Part shown: positions 52,560 to 61,412 of the stretch, piece by piece
How positions within the stretch are numbered: position 1 is the first letter of the stretch
How the letters are laid out: every line of letters starts with the position of its first letter
Origin: Saccharibacillus sacchari DSM 19268
Lineage (GTDB): Bacteria; Bacillota; Bacilli; Paenibacillales; Paenibacillaceae
DNA length: 64,000 nt
Assembly: GCF_000585395.1 (NCBI RefSeq)
Contig: NZ_KK073875.1
Span: 5,823,531-5,887,530, forward strand
Direction: 5' to 3'
Position numbers and translations under genes: made by a program
Notes under the pieces: generated by a model
The model's database searches: none
Told to the model about the DNA's origin: nothing
Seen by the model: the letters and a program-made list of their open reading frames with translations, nothing else

Positions 52560-53675
52560 CTATAAGCCCCGTCTTTCCGCCGCTGGCTTACGCAATGTAT
52601 CCGGCGTCGTATTGAGCGCCTGATCCTGCGCCTCCAGACAAAGCCGCGCCGCCGTAAACGCATGCTCCTGCGTCATCGCGTTTTCCGTGCGATTCAGGCA
52701 GTCCAGAATCAACTGCCCGAAGAACGGGCAGCCGACCTTGCCGGATACCTGCTCGTAATGCTCGCCTTCCCGGTCGACCCAAAACACGTGGTCGCCGGAA
52801 TCGGATCTCGCCACGTCCGTATACTTGCGCAGCTCGATATATCCTTCCGTGCCGAGGATCACGGTACGGCCGTCTCCCCAGGTCCCGAGTCCGGCGGGCG
52901 TCAGCCAATCGACGCGGAAATACTGCGTCGCTCCGTTATCCCCGACCAGCGTCGCGTCGCCGAAGTCTTCCAGTTCGGGATACTCCGGGCTGTGGTAATT
53001 GCCCACTTTGCTGTGCAGCACCTTCGCGCTTTTGCAGCCTGCATAATGCAGGAACTGCTCAATCTGGTGGCTGCCGATATCGCACAGGATGCCGCCGTAA
53101 TCGTCACGCCGGAAAAACCAGTCCGGCCGCCCCGCCGCATTCAGACGATGCGGCCCCGTGCCCATGACCTGCACGACCCGGCCGATCGCGCCCTGGCGGA
53201 TTAACTGATCCGCGTACACCGCGCTCTCCACATGCAGCCGCTCGCTGTAATACACCATGTATTTGCGGCCCGTGCGCGCCGCGCACGCTTCCGCTTCGTC
53301 GAGCTGCGCCAGCGTGGTGAACGGCGCCTTATCCGTGAAATAGTCTTTGCCGCTCTCCATCACTTTCACGCCGAGAGGTCCCCGTTTGGCCGGAATCGCG
53401 GCCGAAGCGACCAGCCGGACTTCCGGATCGGCCAAGATCTCTTCCAGCGAACCGGCCGCTTTTGCGCCCGGGAACATCGAGATAAACGTCTCTACCTTGG
53501 CTTCGTCGGGATCATACACCCATTTGACCGTACCGCCCACTTCCGTCAGTCCGTTGCACATCCCGTGAATATGTCCGTGATCGAGCGCCGCCGCCGCAAA
53601 AATGAACTCTCCCGCTTCTACAACAGGCTTCGCTTCGTGCTTCGGCGCGTAATTCATACCATCGCTTCGTACCAT
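52560..53675 (-). CDS. Atypical Gfo/Idh/MocA-like protein
   Basis: This 371-residue protein has the family's overall pattern (DDYGGILCDIGSHQIEQFLHY near the catalytic region), but its N-terminus reads AAALDHGHIHGMCNGL instead of the usual GxGxxG nucleotide loop. The usual EKP motif is replaced by TDKAPF. It may bind cofactor differently. It lies between an isomerase and another dehydrogenase in the same operon. A GGAAGG site lies about 11 bases before the ATG used; an ATG six codons downstream is the alternative. Confidence 0.82.
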   Translation of the reverse strand: MVRSDGMNYAPKHEAKPVVEAGEFIFAAAALDHGHIHGMCNGLTEVGGTVKWVYDPDEAKVETFISMFPGAKAAGSLEEILADPEVRLVASAAIPAKRGPLGVKVMESGKDYFTDKAPFTTLAQLDEAEACAARTGRKYMVYYSERLHVESAVYADQLIRQGAIGRVVQVMGTGPHRLNAAGRPDWFFRRDDYGGILCDIGSHQIEQFLHYAGCKSAKVLHSKVGNYHSPEYPELEDFGDATLVGDNGATQYFRVDWLTPAGLGTWGDGRTVILGTEGYIELRKYTDVARSDSGDHVFWVDREGEHYEQVSGKVGCPFFGQLILDCLNRTENAMTQEHAFTAARLCLEAQDQALNTTPDTLRKPAAERRGL

Positions 53676-53754
53676 CCGCTATCCATCCTTCCGTTTTCCT
53701 TTTCACGATTGCTCGTTCCTGCTCCATGCTTCAGCCTTATCGCTTTGAAGCGCC

Positions 53755-54534
53755 CTACAGCGTCCTCTCCCGTTGAAGCAGTCCGTGCAGGTAATCCAGA
53801 CTCATTTTGGCACTTTCGAACGGATCGCGACGGCACACGTCCTGCTCCACCACATACCATTCCACGTCAGTCGCCCGGCATGCTTCGATAATCGCCGGAA
53901 TGTTCATGTTGCCGTGCCCCACTTCCGCGAAAACGGCTTGTCCGTCCACGATCTCCATATCTTTCAAATGAACGACTTGCATCCGCCCTTGGACTTTGTG
54001 CGCCCACTGCGCCGGATCGCCGCCGCCCGCCTGCACCCAGTACATATCCAATTCAAAGCCGAAGGCTTCAGGATCGCTTTCCTCCAGCAGAATATCCATC
54101 GCCGTGCGCCCGTCGTATTTTTCGAACTCCAACTGGTGGTTATGGTAGATGAATTGAAGACCCTGCTGCTTCAGCTTGCGCCCGATCTCCGAAGCTTCCT
54201 GCGCGAATGTCCGATAACTGTCGGCGCTTTTGCGAAATTTATCCGGCGCCATGCCCAGTCCCACGTACTTGCAATCCCATAGCTTATGCTGCTCGATCAC
54301 CGCGTCCAGGTCGCCCGTCAGCCGATCGTAAGGAATATGCGTCGCGCAGATCGTCAGGTCGTTTTGAATCGCCAGTTCTTTCACCTTGCGCGGTTCGATC
54401 GGCCCGATCCCCGATACCTGAACCGCGTCATAACCCATCTTCTTCAGCTTGGAAAAAGTGTCCGCCAATCCCTGCTCGGTCTGCGCCTGCTCGCGAAACG
54501 TATACATCTGCGCCGCGATCGTCGATCTTTTCAT
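53755..54534 (-). CDS. Sugar phosphate isomerase/epimerase (TIM barrel)
   Basis: This 259-residue xylose-isomerase-like TIM barrel has metal-site elements IYHNHQLEFEKY, FELDMYWVQAGG, VVHLKDMEI and YVVEQDVC in order. It is likely to convert a keto-sugar made by the neighbouring dehydrogenases. Its ATG follows GAGAGGCGG. The operon order (dehydrogenase, isomerase, dehydrogenase, dehydrogenase) is typical of uncharacterised sugar or inositol catabolic units of Paenibacillaceae. Confidence 0.88.
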   Translation of the reverse strand: MKRSTIAAQMYTFREQAQTEQGLADTFSKLKKMGYDAVQVSGIGPIEPRKVKELAIQNDLTICATHIPYDRLTGDLDAVIEQHKLWDCKYVGLGMAPDKFRKSADSYRTFAQEASEIGRKLKQQGLQFIYHNHQLEFEKYDGRTAMDILLEESDPEAFGFELDMYWVQAGGGDPAQWAHKVQGRMQVVHLKDMEIVDGQAVFAEVGHGNMNIPAIIEACRATDVEWYVVEQDVCRRDPFESAKMSLDYLHGLLQRERTL

Positions 54535-54605
54535 CTTTTTTCCGCCTCTCCGTTTTCGTTGTCAGCTTACAATATCCGCCCGGTGCGTCAGTCGTACGTC
54601 AGCGC

Positions 54606-55793
54606 TCAATGCGTTCCGGATACGTTGAGCGTCGCTTCCGTGCCCGTCTTTTTCACGAACGTCGACTGCTTGATCCGCTCGTTCAGCTTTTCCAAATACG
54701 CGTCTTCGTCGATCGGAAGCTCAACCCAGCCGTCCGTCCAACTCGACAGATGCATCGCGTTCGACAGCGTCAGTCCGTGAATCCCTTCTTCGCCCGGCGC
54801 GATCAGCGGCTCCCTATGCAGGATCGCATTCGTAAAGTTGCGCAAAATGCCTTCGTGCTGCCCGCCGCTTCCGCTTTCGACCGGGATCTCGCACTTCCAG
54901 CATTCCGGCTGTCCGAATCCGCCTTTGTACGTCGCATTGAATTCCGGTTCCGGCGTGCGCAATCTCCAAAAAGTCAGCGTGTCGTCTTCGACCACGATTT
55001 TCCCGTTGTCGCCCGAAATCTCGAACCGATTGGTGCCCGGCGCTTCGCCGACCGTCGTCACGAACAATCCCGTCGCTCCGTTCTCGTACTCCACGTAAGC
55101 GGTGACATCGTCTTCCACCTCGATATTGCGCGTTTTCCCGAAACTGCAAAATGCGCGTACCCGCTTCGGCATCATCCCCGTCGTCCACTGCCACAGATCA
55201 AGCTGGTGCGGATCTTGATTCAACAACACGCCGCCTCCTTCGCCTTCCCAGGTTGCGCGCCAGCCGCCGGAATCGTAATAGCTTTGCGAACGGTACCAGT
55301 TGGTGATAATCCAATTCGTCCGCCGGATCTCGCCCAGTTCGCCGGATTGGATCAAATCCCGCAGCTTGCGGTACAGCGGATTCGTGCGTTGATTGTACAT
55401 AATCCCAAATACCAGACCTGATTCCGCCGCTTTGGCTGCCGCTTCGTTCATCTGCCGCACGGCTTTCGTATACACGCCCGCCGGCTTTTCGATCAACACG
55501 TGCAGGCCGTATTGAAACGCTTCCATAGCCAAAGTCGGATGATCGTAGTGCGGCGTCGCGATCAGCACCGCATCCACTTCTCCCGACCGCATCAGCTCTT
55601 TGGGATCGGCGTAACGCTTGACGGATTCGGGCAACGCCCCCGCCGCCCAGTCCAGACGTTCTTGACGCACATCGCTGACCGCCGTCAAAGTCGCGCCCGC
55701 GATGTTGCCGATCAGGCTTTCGGCGTGCGAGCTTCCCATATTGCCGATTCCGATGATACCGAAACGCACTTTTTTTCCTATACTCGTCTCCAT
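54606..55793 (-). CDS. Gfo/Idh/MocA family dehydrogenase
   Basis: This 395-residue protein has the Rossmann motif FGIIGIGNMGSSHAESL, the catalytic-domain IEKPAGV motif, and GEGGGVLLNQDPHQLDLWQW. It is first in the minus-strand operon and diverges from the AraC gene at 55969, so its promoter shares that regulator's region. ATG 55793 follows GGAGGGA; 24 extra codons upstream lack a site. Substrate unknown, probably a sugar, glycoside or inositol. Confidence 0.88.
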   Translation of the reverse strand: METSIGKKVRFGIIGIGNMGSSHAESLIGNIAGATLTAVSDVRQERLDWAAGALPESVKRYADPKELMRSGEVDAVLIATPHYDHPTLAMEAFQYGLHVLIEKPAGVYTKAVRQMNEAAAKAAESGLVFGIMYNQRTNPLYRKLRDLIQSGELGEIRRTNWIITNWYRSQSYYDSGGWRATWEGEGGGVLLNQDPHQLDLWQWTTGMMPKRVRAFCSFGKTRNIEVEDDVTAYVEYENGATGLFVTTVGEAPGTNRFEISGDNGKIVVEDDTLTFWRLRTPEPEFNATYKGGFGQPECWKCEIPVESGSGGQHEGILRNFTNAILHREPLIAPGEEGIHGLTLSNAMHLSSWTDGWVELPIDEDAYLEKLNERIKQSTFVKKTGTEATLNVSGTH

Positions 55794-55968
55794 TGTATCC
55801 CTCCGTCGCTTGCGGGCTTTCGCCCGGGCTTCATACATGTAGAGAATACCGCACCCGCCGGTCAAAGGACATGAATAGGATTAAGAACTTTTTGTCTAAA
55901 ACTAAGGTGTTTTCGCCAAATGGTGTATACTGCGGATAAAGAACGTTTACGAAAAGCGAGGGCCAAAC

Positions 55969-56871
55969 ATGCAAAAAAAACGCACGAACCTTCACCTTTC
56001 CGACACAATCGAAGCAGAGTCCGACTCTCCGCGTAATGCTCAACCTTCTTTTCATATCGATACGGCCGACCGTTTGATGGAAAACTTGACCGTTCACGTT
56101 TCCCATGCTTTTTATCGTGCAGGATATTACGGTTGGAACGCTCCCGATGAAAAGCCGTCGTTCAACCGCTTATATTACGTGACCGAAGGCGAAGGCGCAG
56201 TGACGCTGGACGGCGTTCGTTACGAACCGCGCGCAGGTCAACTGTTCATCATGCCGGCCGGAGCGGTGCAGACGCGTTTTACGCCGCCCGAGCATCCGTA
56301 TTCCCGTTATTTCTGCCACTTTGACGCTCGGATCGGCGACTGGCCGTTGTTCCAAGCAGGTTCTGCCTTCCAGATCACGGACGTGACCGAACCCGCAAAG
56401 ATCGAAGCCTTATTTGTTGAAATGATCGAACAGTCCGAGCGTCCCGGTCCTTTTGCCGCATTGCGGGTCAAAGCCTGCCTGCTTCAACTTCTGGCCTACT
56501 GTCTGGAAAAAGGGGAACATACCGGTTTCATGGACCGATTCATGCAGGGCAGCGAACGGGAAAAACTGGCCCGCGTGCTGCATTACGTCGATGAACGGCT
56601 TGCCGAAACGCTGGAGGTCGAAACGCTTGCCGAGCTGGTTCACCTGCATCCGAACTATTTTATTCCTTATTTTAAAAAACAAATGGGTATTACCCCGATG
56701 AATTATGTCCAGCAAAAACGAATCCAGTTGGCCCGCAGGCTGTTAACGTCGACCGATACCGGCATTTCGTTTATCGCCGAACGTGTCGGAATGGACGCGG
56801 CCCACTTTTCCCGTACCTTCAAAAAGGCGACCGGGGTCTCTCCCAGCGCTTATCGCAATAGTACGAGATAG
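55969..56871 (+). CDS. AraC-family regulator
   Basis: This 300-residue protein has an N-terminal AraC-binding cupin (EGEGAVTLDGVRYEPRAGQL) and a C-terminal double helix-turn-helix (VETLAELVHLHPNYFIPYFK, ISFIAERVGMDAAHFSRTF, GVSPSAYRN). It is transcribed away from the dehydrogenase/isomerase operon and is its probable regulator. It ends near a half copy of family B and a good terminator. Confidence 0.9.
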   Translation: MQKKRTNLHLSDTIEAESDSPRNAQPSFHIDTADRLMENLTVHVSHAFYRAGYYGWNAPDEKPSFNRLYYVTEGEGAVTLDGVRYEPRAGQLFIMPAGAVQTRFTPPEHPYSRYFCHFDARIGDWPLFQAGSAFQITDVTEPAKIEALFVEMIEQSERPGPFAALRVKACLLQLLAYCLEKGEHTGFMDRFMQGSEREKLARVLHYVDERLAETLEVETLAELVHLHPNYFIPYFKKQMGITPMNYVQQKRIQLARRLLTSTDTGISFIAERVGMDAAHFSRTFKKATGVSPSAYRNSTR

Positions 56872-56889
56872 AGCAGCAGTCAGCGGGTA

Positions 56890-56930
56890 CCTTGTCAACG
56901 CTAAAGATACGAGTAGGATTCGTTTGCGCG
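56890..56930. repeat. Family B element, half copy
   Basis: ACCTTGTCAACGCTAAAG and the following bases match the left end of the B copy at 44404 (GCTTATCAACGCTAAAGG). No right end is found. It lies just after the AraC stop. Confidence 0.55.
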
Positions 56931-56962
56931 CCCTCCCAAGCACTTTTTGCCGTGACGCCAAG

Positions 56963-56998
56963 AACCCGCGATACCGATAAAGGTCGCGGGTTTTTTTT
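56963..56998 (+). terminator. Terminator of the AraC gene
   Basis: AACCCGCGA / TCGCGGGTT stem followed by eight T on the plus strand. It may also help end the converging uxuA-uxuB unit. Confidence 0.88.
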
Positions 56999-57029
56999 GC
57001 AGCTTCGATCTCATTCTTGTCGCGCTATT

Positions 57030-57893
57030 TCATACTCCCGAATACGCGGAAAAAGCTCCGTCTACCGGGATAACCACGCCGTTCACGAATCCCGACGCTT
57101 CCTCGCTCACCAAGTACAGCAGCGTCCCGACCAGCTCCTTGGCTTCGCCAAAGCGCCCCATAGGCGTGCTGTTCAAGATTTTCGCCGAACGCTCCGTCAG
57201 GGTACCGTCTTCGTTTTTAAGCAGCTTCTCGTTTTGCGCAGTCAGGAAAAAGCCGGGCGCGATCGCGTTGACCCGTATACCCGCTTTGGAAAAATAGACG
57301 GCCAACCACTGGGTGAAGTTGCTGACCGCCGCTTTGGCACCGCTGTAAGCCGGAATCTTGGTTAGCGGCGTGTACGCGTTCATCGAAGAAATATTGACGA
57401 TCGTCGAGCCCTCGCGCCCGACCATATCGGTCGCAAACTCCTGACTAGGCAGCAGCGTACCGAGGAAATTCACGTCCATGACGAACTTTAAGCCTTCCGT
57501 ATCCAAGTCGAAAAAGCTTCGCCCAGCACCGTCGCTTTTTTCCTCAGACTGCGAAGGCGTCCAATACTCCTCGGTCGTCGTCGCCTGCGGATGGTTGCCG
57601 CCGGCTCCGTTGATCAGAATATCGCAGGGACCCAACTCGCTTCGTATGCGCTCGTGTGCCTGTTTCAGCGCCGCTTTGTCAAGAACGTCCGCTGCCACGC
57701 CGATTGCTTTTCCGCCGCGCGCAATGACTTCGGCTGCCTTGGCCTCCGCTTCGCCTTGGTTACGGCTCAACACGGCCACGGATGCTCCGCACTCGGCCAA
57801 CGCATCCACGAAGCCTGAACACAGCACGCCGGTTCCTCCGGTGACGACCGCTACTTTTCCGTTCAAATCGATGTTAAAAGGCAGCTTTGCCAT
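57030..57893 (-). CDS. uxuB: D-mannonate oxidoreductase (SDR-type, UxuB/YjmF-like)
   Basis: This 287-residue short-chain dehydrogenase has the nucleotide loop VVTGGTGVLCSG, NGAGGNHP, active-site Ser in VNISSMNAYT and YSGAK (Tyr and Lys). Its place directly after uxuA and its insert around PQATTTEEYW fit SDR-type fructuronate reductases such as YjmF rather than a generic SDR. It interconverts fructuronate and mannonate in hexuronate breakdown. AAAGGAGGAGG precedes the ATG. Confidence 0.88.
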   Translation of the reverse strand: MAKLPFNIDLNGKVAVVTGGTGVLCSGFVDALAECGASVAVLSRNQGEAEAKAAEVIARGGKAIGVAADVLDKAALKQAHERIRSELGPCDILINGAGGNHPQATTTEEYWTPSQSEEKSDGAGRSFFDLDTEGLKFVMDVNFLGTLLPSQEFATDMVGREGSTIVNISSMNAYTPLTKIPAYSGAKAAVSNFTQWLAVYFSKAGIRVNAIAPGFFLTAQNEKLLKNEDGTLTERSAKILNSTPMGRFGEAKELVGTLLYLVSEEASGFVNGVVIPVDGAFSAYSGV

Positions 57894-57914
57894 GCTTCCT
57901 CCTCCTTTGTCGGA

Positions 57915-58976
57915 TCAAAGATCCGCGGACGCTTTGGCTTTTTTCGTCGCTTCCGCAAGTCCGTTGATATACACCGCGCCCAACGCCCGGTCGTACAATC
58001 CATACCCCGCGCGACCGGTCTCGCCCCAAATCATGCGCCCGTGGTCGGAACGGAACGGGCCGTCGAAGCCGTAATCGGTATACGCTTTGACGATCTCGTA
58101 AAAGTCCAGGGAGCCCCAGTCCGACAAATGCCCCGATTCGCGGAACGATTTTTCCCCGGTAATCTTCACGTTGCGCAGATGCGCGAAATGTACCCGATCC
58201 CGCACGCCGCCGAAGTACCGGACCATATCGACGAAATCGTTGTTCGGGTCGCAGCCGAGCGAGCCCGAGCATAACGTCAATCCGTGATACGGCGAATCGT
58301 TCAGGTTCAGGAAGCGTTCCAGATTTTCTTTGTTGGTGATAATGCGCGGCAGACCGAAGATCGGCCAAGGCGGATCATCCGGATGAATCCCCATTTTGAT
58401 CTCGTTCTCGGCCGCAACCGGAATGACGCGCTCGATAAAGTAAGCCAGATGCTCCCAGAGCTGCTCTTCGCCGACCTGTTCATACTGCTCCAACAGATGA
58501 CCCAGCCCGCCTTCTCCATAAGACGTGTCCCAACCGGGCAAAGCCAGCTCGCCGAGCTTCGGGTCCATCCGGCGGATAATCTCTTCTTCATAGATCAGCG
58601 TGGTCGAACCGTCCGGCAGCTCGAATTCCAGATCGGACCGCGTCCAGTCGAATACCGGCATAAAGTTATAGCAGACGACCGGAATTCCGGCTTGCCCCAG
58701 ATTCCGCAGCGTCTGTGCATAGTTCTCGATATACCGATCGCGCGTCGGAAGACCCAGTTTAATATCTTCATGCACGGGAACGCTTTCAATTACGGATAGC
58801 TTAAGCCCTACGCCTTCTACTCGTTCCTTCAAAGCCTGAATCTTGTCCAGCGGCCAAACCTCTCCGACAGGCACGTCGTAAATAGCACTGACAATCCCTT
58901 TCATGCCCGGAATCTGCGCGATATACTCCAGCTTGACCGGATCATCTTCGCCGTACCAACGAAACGTCATTTCCAT
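57915..58976 (-). CDS. uxuA: Mannonate dehydratase
   Basis: This 353-residue UxuA enzyme has [19 protein letters not shown] near the start, then [31 protein letters not shown], and the late DHGRMIWGE loop. It dehydrates D-mannonate to 2-keto-3-deoxygluconate. AAAGGAG precedes ATG 58976. It is first in a two-gene unit with uxuB and follows a palindromic operator. The downstream kdgK/kdgA genes are not in the window. Confidence 0.95.
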   Translation of the reverse strand: MEMTFRWYGEDDPVKLEYIAQIPGMKGIVSAIYDVPVGEVWPLDKIQALKERVEGVGLKLSVIESVPVHEDIKLGLPTRDRYIENYAQTLRNLGQAGIPVVCYNFMPVFDWTRSDLEFELPDGSTTLIYEEEIIRRMDPKLGELALPGWDTSYGEGGLGHLLEQYEQVGEEQLWEHLAYFIERVIPVAAENEIKMGIHPDDPPWPIFGLPRIITNKENLERFLNLNDSPYHGLTLCSGSLGCDPNNDFVDMVRYFGGVRDRVHFAHLRNVKITGEKSFRESGHLSDWGSLDFYEIVKAYTDYGFDGPFRSDHGRMIWGETGRAGYGLYDRALGAVYINGLAEATKKAKASADL

Positions 58977-59011
58977 TCGGCTTCACTCCTTTATTTTAAC
59001 ATTCATATTGG

Positions 59012-59031
59012 CATACTAGCATGCCAGTATG
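59012..59031. promoter_or_regulatory. Palindromic operator upstream of uxuA
   Basis: CATACTAGCATGCCAGTATG is a dyad with one mismatch in each half, 36 bases upstream of the uxuA start. FCD-type GntR proteins bind comparable dyads, and one such gene lies at 61413. The assignment is inference. Confidence 0.6.
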
Positions 59032-59052
59032 AATGATGCAAGATTTGCATGT

Positions 59053-60363
59053 TCAATAAGTCGTTCGAGGATCGAATGATCCCTGTTCTTTTAATGCGTA
59101 ATCGAAAAACTGAAGGATCAACTCGTTTTGCGTCTCGATCGCTGTATATTTATCGATATCCGCCCGGCCGCCCTGCAATAAGTTGGCGAGAAAAGGCGAA
59201 TACAACGGCAGATCCGTCAGGCTTAAATGCTTGGCTCCTTCAAAATGAACGGTATATGCATCTGCGAAAGCAGGGTTCGAAATCCGATTCGCGATATACG
59301 CCGAGCTGCTGTCAAGCTGTACCCACACATCATCCGAATACACGTTCAGAAGAGGAATCGTATACGGTTCGGACTTGGCAACTAGATCATCGGCAGCCGG
59401 ATCATAACGAATCTCGCTGAAAAACGGCGCGTCTATATTCACTACCGCATCGATATCCTGACGTTGGCGACTTAACCCTATACTTGCTGCGCCTCCCATC
59501 GAATGACCGAAAGCCCCTATTTTCTTCGTATCGATCCGCGCATAGATTGAATCTGATTTTTGCTCGGCATGCTCCAAAACGGTATCGATCACAAAACTCA
59601 TATCGTCGGTTCGCAATTCCGTCCATTTTTGCGTAAGTTCGAAAAATTCTTCGAGCGAATACGCGCCTTCTCGGTTAGCCTCATTAACTTCCCGCATGTA
59701 TTCTTGGTTGATCGTCACGACTTCTCCGCTGTCGGAGACGGTATAAAACGAATGGTAGGGATGATCGATCGAAACTACCATATAACCGTGACTTGCGAGC
59801 TCCGTGAAAGTGGAATCATTGCTTGTTTTAATACCGAAGGCTCCGTGCGAGAACACCAGTAACGGGTATGTACCGTTCGCGCTTACAGAGTCGGGATACC
59901 AGAATTCCGCGTTAACCGACCGCTGCTTTTCTTCATCGGTAAATTCTTCCGTACGATCAAAATCGGTGTACGTATAAGTCGCTGTATTTACGGGGTAAGG
60001 TCCGGTCACTTGAGGCAATCTGTGCTGCGGAAAAAGCAAAACAGGAATAAGCGTAACAAACACGGCAAAGGCTAATAGAACGGATTTTAGCAGTGCAGAA
60101 AAAACGCTGCGAGGGTAAGCGGATATACGTTTACGCAGCAGAATAACGATTTCTTTTACAGCCAAGATTAACAGCAAGCCTGCAAACAATCCCCAAGCGG
60201 CATGCCATACGATCACCTTGCTCATAATCAGTACAACAAATCCCAAAAACACGGAAATTCTTGTCCAACTTTTGATCCTGCTGCGGTTATTTCGAGTGAT
60301 CAGGGCATAAACGGCAAGGGTCAGCTCAATCGTTAGCGCAACTCCAAGTATGACTAGTTCCAT
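59053..60363 (-). CDS. Membrane alpha/beta hydrolase (PAF-acetylhydrolase-like)
   Basis: This 436-residue protein has four hydrophobic helices in the first 115 residues (for example ISVFLGFVVLIMSKVIVW). The extracytoplasmic alpha/beta hydrolase domain has LLVFSHGAFG, nucleophile elbow GHSMGG, a VVNIDAP strand and His in EGAKHLSLTDL. It resembles PAF-acetylhydrolase-type lipid or ester hydrolases. A distant paralogue at 37366 lacks the membrane bundle. Monocistronic; substrate unknown. Confidence 0.85.
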   Translation of the reverse strand: MELVILGVALTIELTLAVYALITRNNRSRIKSWTRISVFLGFVVLIMSKVIVWHAAWGLFAGLLLILAVKEIVILLRKRISAYPRSVFSALLKSVLLAFAVFVTLIPVLLFPQHRLPQVTGPYPVNTATYTYTDFDRTEEFTDEEKQRSVNAEFWYPDSVSANGTYPLLVFSHGAFGIKTSNDSTFTELASHGYMVVSIDHPYHSFYTVSDSGEVVTINQEYMREVNEANREGAYSLEEFFELTQKWTELRTDDMSFVIDTVLEHAEQKSDSIYARIDTKKIGAFGHSMGGAASIGLSRQRQDIDAVVNIDAPFFSEIRYDPAADDLVAKSEPYTIPLLNVYSDDVWVQLDSSSAYIANRISNPAFADAYTVHFEGAKHLSLTDLPLYSPFLANLLQGGRADIDKYTAIETQNELILQFFDYALKEQGSFDPRTTY

Positions 60364-60500
60364 AACATTTCTCAGCTCCTCCGGCTTTTATGCATTCATC
60401 ATAAAAAACCAAGGAAGCGATGTATACGGATAAGCAATAAGCTGTAGCTGAGAGAGGATAAGTTGCAAAAAAACATCCAAAATCTTTGCTTCAATCAATG

Positions 60501-60929
60501 TCAAAGTTTGTTTTTAAATGTTTGGAGTCTCTCGTTGATCTGTTGAGCTTCCTTTTGATCATTCCGATAAGATAACAAACGAACGATGAGGTATACAACT
60601 GCAATTTGTACAGCCAGTAACGAGATTGCGAACATGCTTTGAACCAAATTAAACAGGAGCGCCAAAGAAACCAGAAGCGCTTCAAGCACGAAAAAATGGA
60701 CAATAACCCGGATGCGCATTTTTCTTTCACTTATGGCATACGGCGTATATAGAATAACTCCAGTCAACGCCCCTATAAAAGAAAAAGCCATAATCGTGAA
60801 AACTGCCTTTAACTCAAAGCTTGCTTCAGGTGCGTAGATTTGCCGCAACACGGTGATGATGATCATAATTGAGGCAAATATCATCAAGAAACTTCTTAGA
60901 ATCTCTTTGAACAATTCAAAAATCTTCAT
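60501..60929 (-). CDS. DUF3021 membrane protein
   Basis: This 142-residue protein has four predicted membrane helices with short loops, then a charged coiled end (RNDQKEAQQINERLQTFKNK). DUF3021 proteins accompany LytTR regulators in two-gene modules and are thought to control them. ATG 60929 follows AAGGAGG and lies within 15 bases of the LytTR stop. The pairing supports the assignment. Confidence 0.87.
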   Translation of the reverse strand: MKIFELFKEILRSFLMIFASIMIIITVLRQIYAPEASFELKAVFTIMAFSFIGALTGVILYTPYAISERKMRIRVIVHFFVLEALLVSLALLFNLVQSMFAISLLAVQIAVVYLIVRLLSYRNDQKEAQQINERLQTFKNKL

Positions 60930-60943
60930 GGATGTCCTCCTTT

Positions 60944-61381
60944 TCATAATCCCAGTCTGTGCTTGAGCACAGGCACATATTGCCTCGATATAACCACCTT
61001 TTCTCCGTTCTCCAGCAATGCCTGAAAACGACCGCTGATCGAAGGATGAACGCTGACAATCTTGGCGATATTTAAAAGGGTAGACTTTGAAGCACGAAAA
61101 TAAGGGCTATCTTCGCAAAGCTCTTCTAGCTCGTACAGCTTTTGCTTCACCTCATGAACGCTATTTTCACCGTATGCAAACACTTTTCCATCGACCGCTT
61201 CGAAATAATAAAGATCGTTTACTTTAATTCGGCTGATCTGATCTTCGTGATGACCTAATATGATGAGTGGCTTGGCCTTCAATTGATCAACAAGCTCGTG
61301 AATCTCATCGTCAACCTGGTGGCATCGGATCAGGATCTCTTCTTCTTGCGCAGGGCTAATCACTTCGATCGAAATTTTAAT
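60944..61381 (-). CDS. LytTR-domain transcriptional regulator, possible ATT start
   Basis: This protein of about 145 residues has a LytTR DNA-binding domain from about residue 45 (DQISRIKVNDLYYFEAVDGK, SPYFRASKSTLLN, VISRQYVPVLKHRLGL). It lacks a receiver domain. The only ribosome-like site, AAGGTGG, directly overlaps the GTG at 61390 and is spaced correctly from ATT 61381, giving a protein that begins like relatives (M)KISIE. If true, it uses a rare ATT start. The alternative start is GTG 61390. It pairs with DUF3021. Confidence 0.8.
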   Translation of the reverse strand: MKISIEVISPAQEEEILIRCHQVDDEIHELVDQLKAKPLIILGHHEDQISRIKVNDLYYFEAVDGKVFAYGENSVHEVKQKLYELEELCEDSPYFRASKSTLLNIAKIVSVHPSISGRFQALLENGEKVVISRQYVPVLKHRLGL

Positions 61382-61412
61382 AGAAACCACCTTCGTAAAC
61401 TGACATAAAAAC

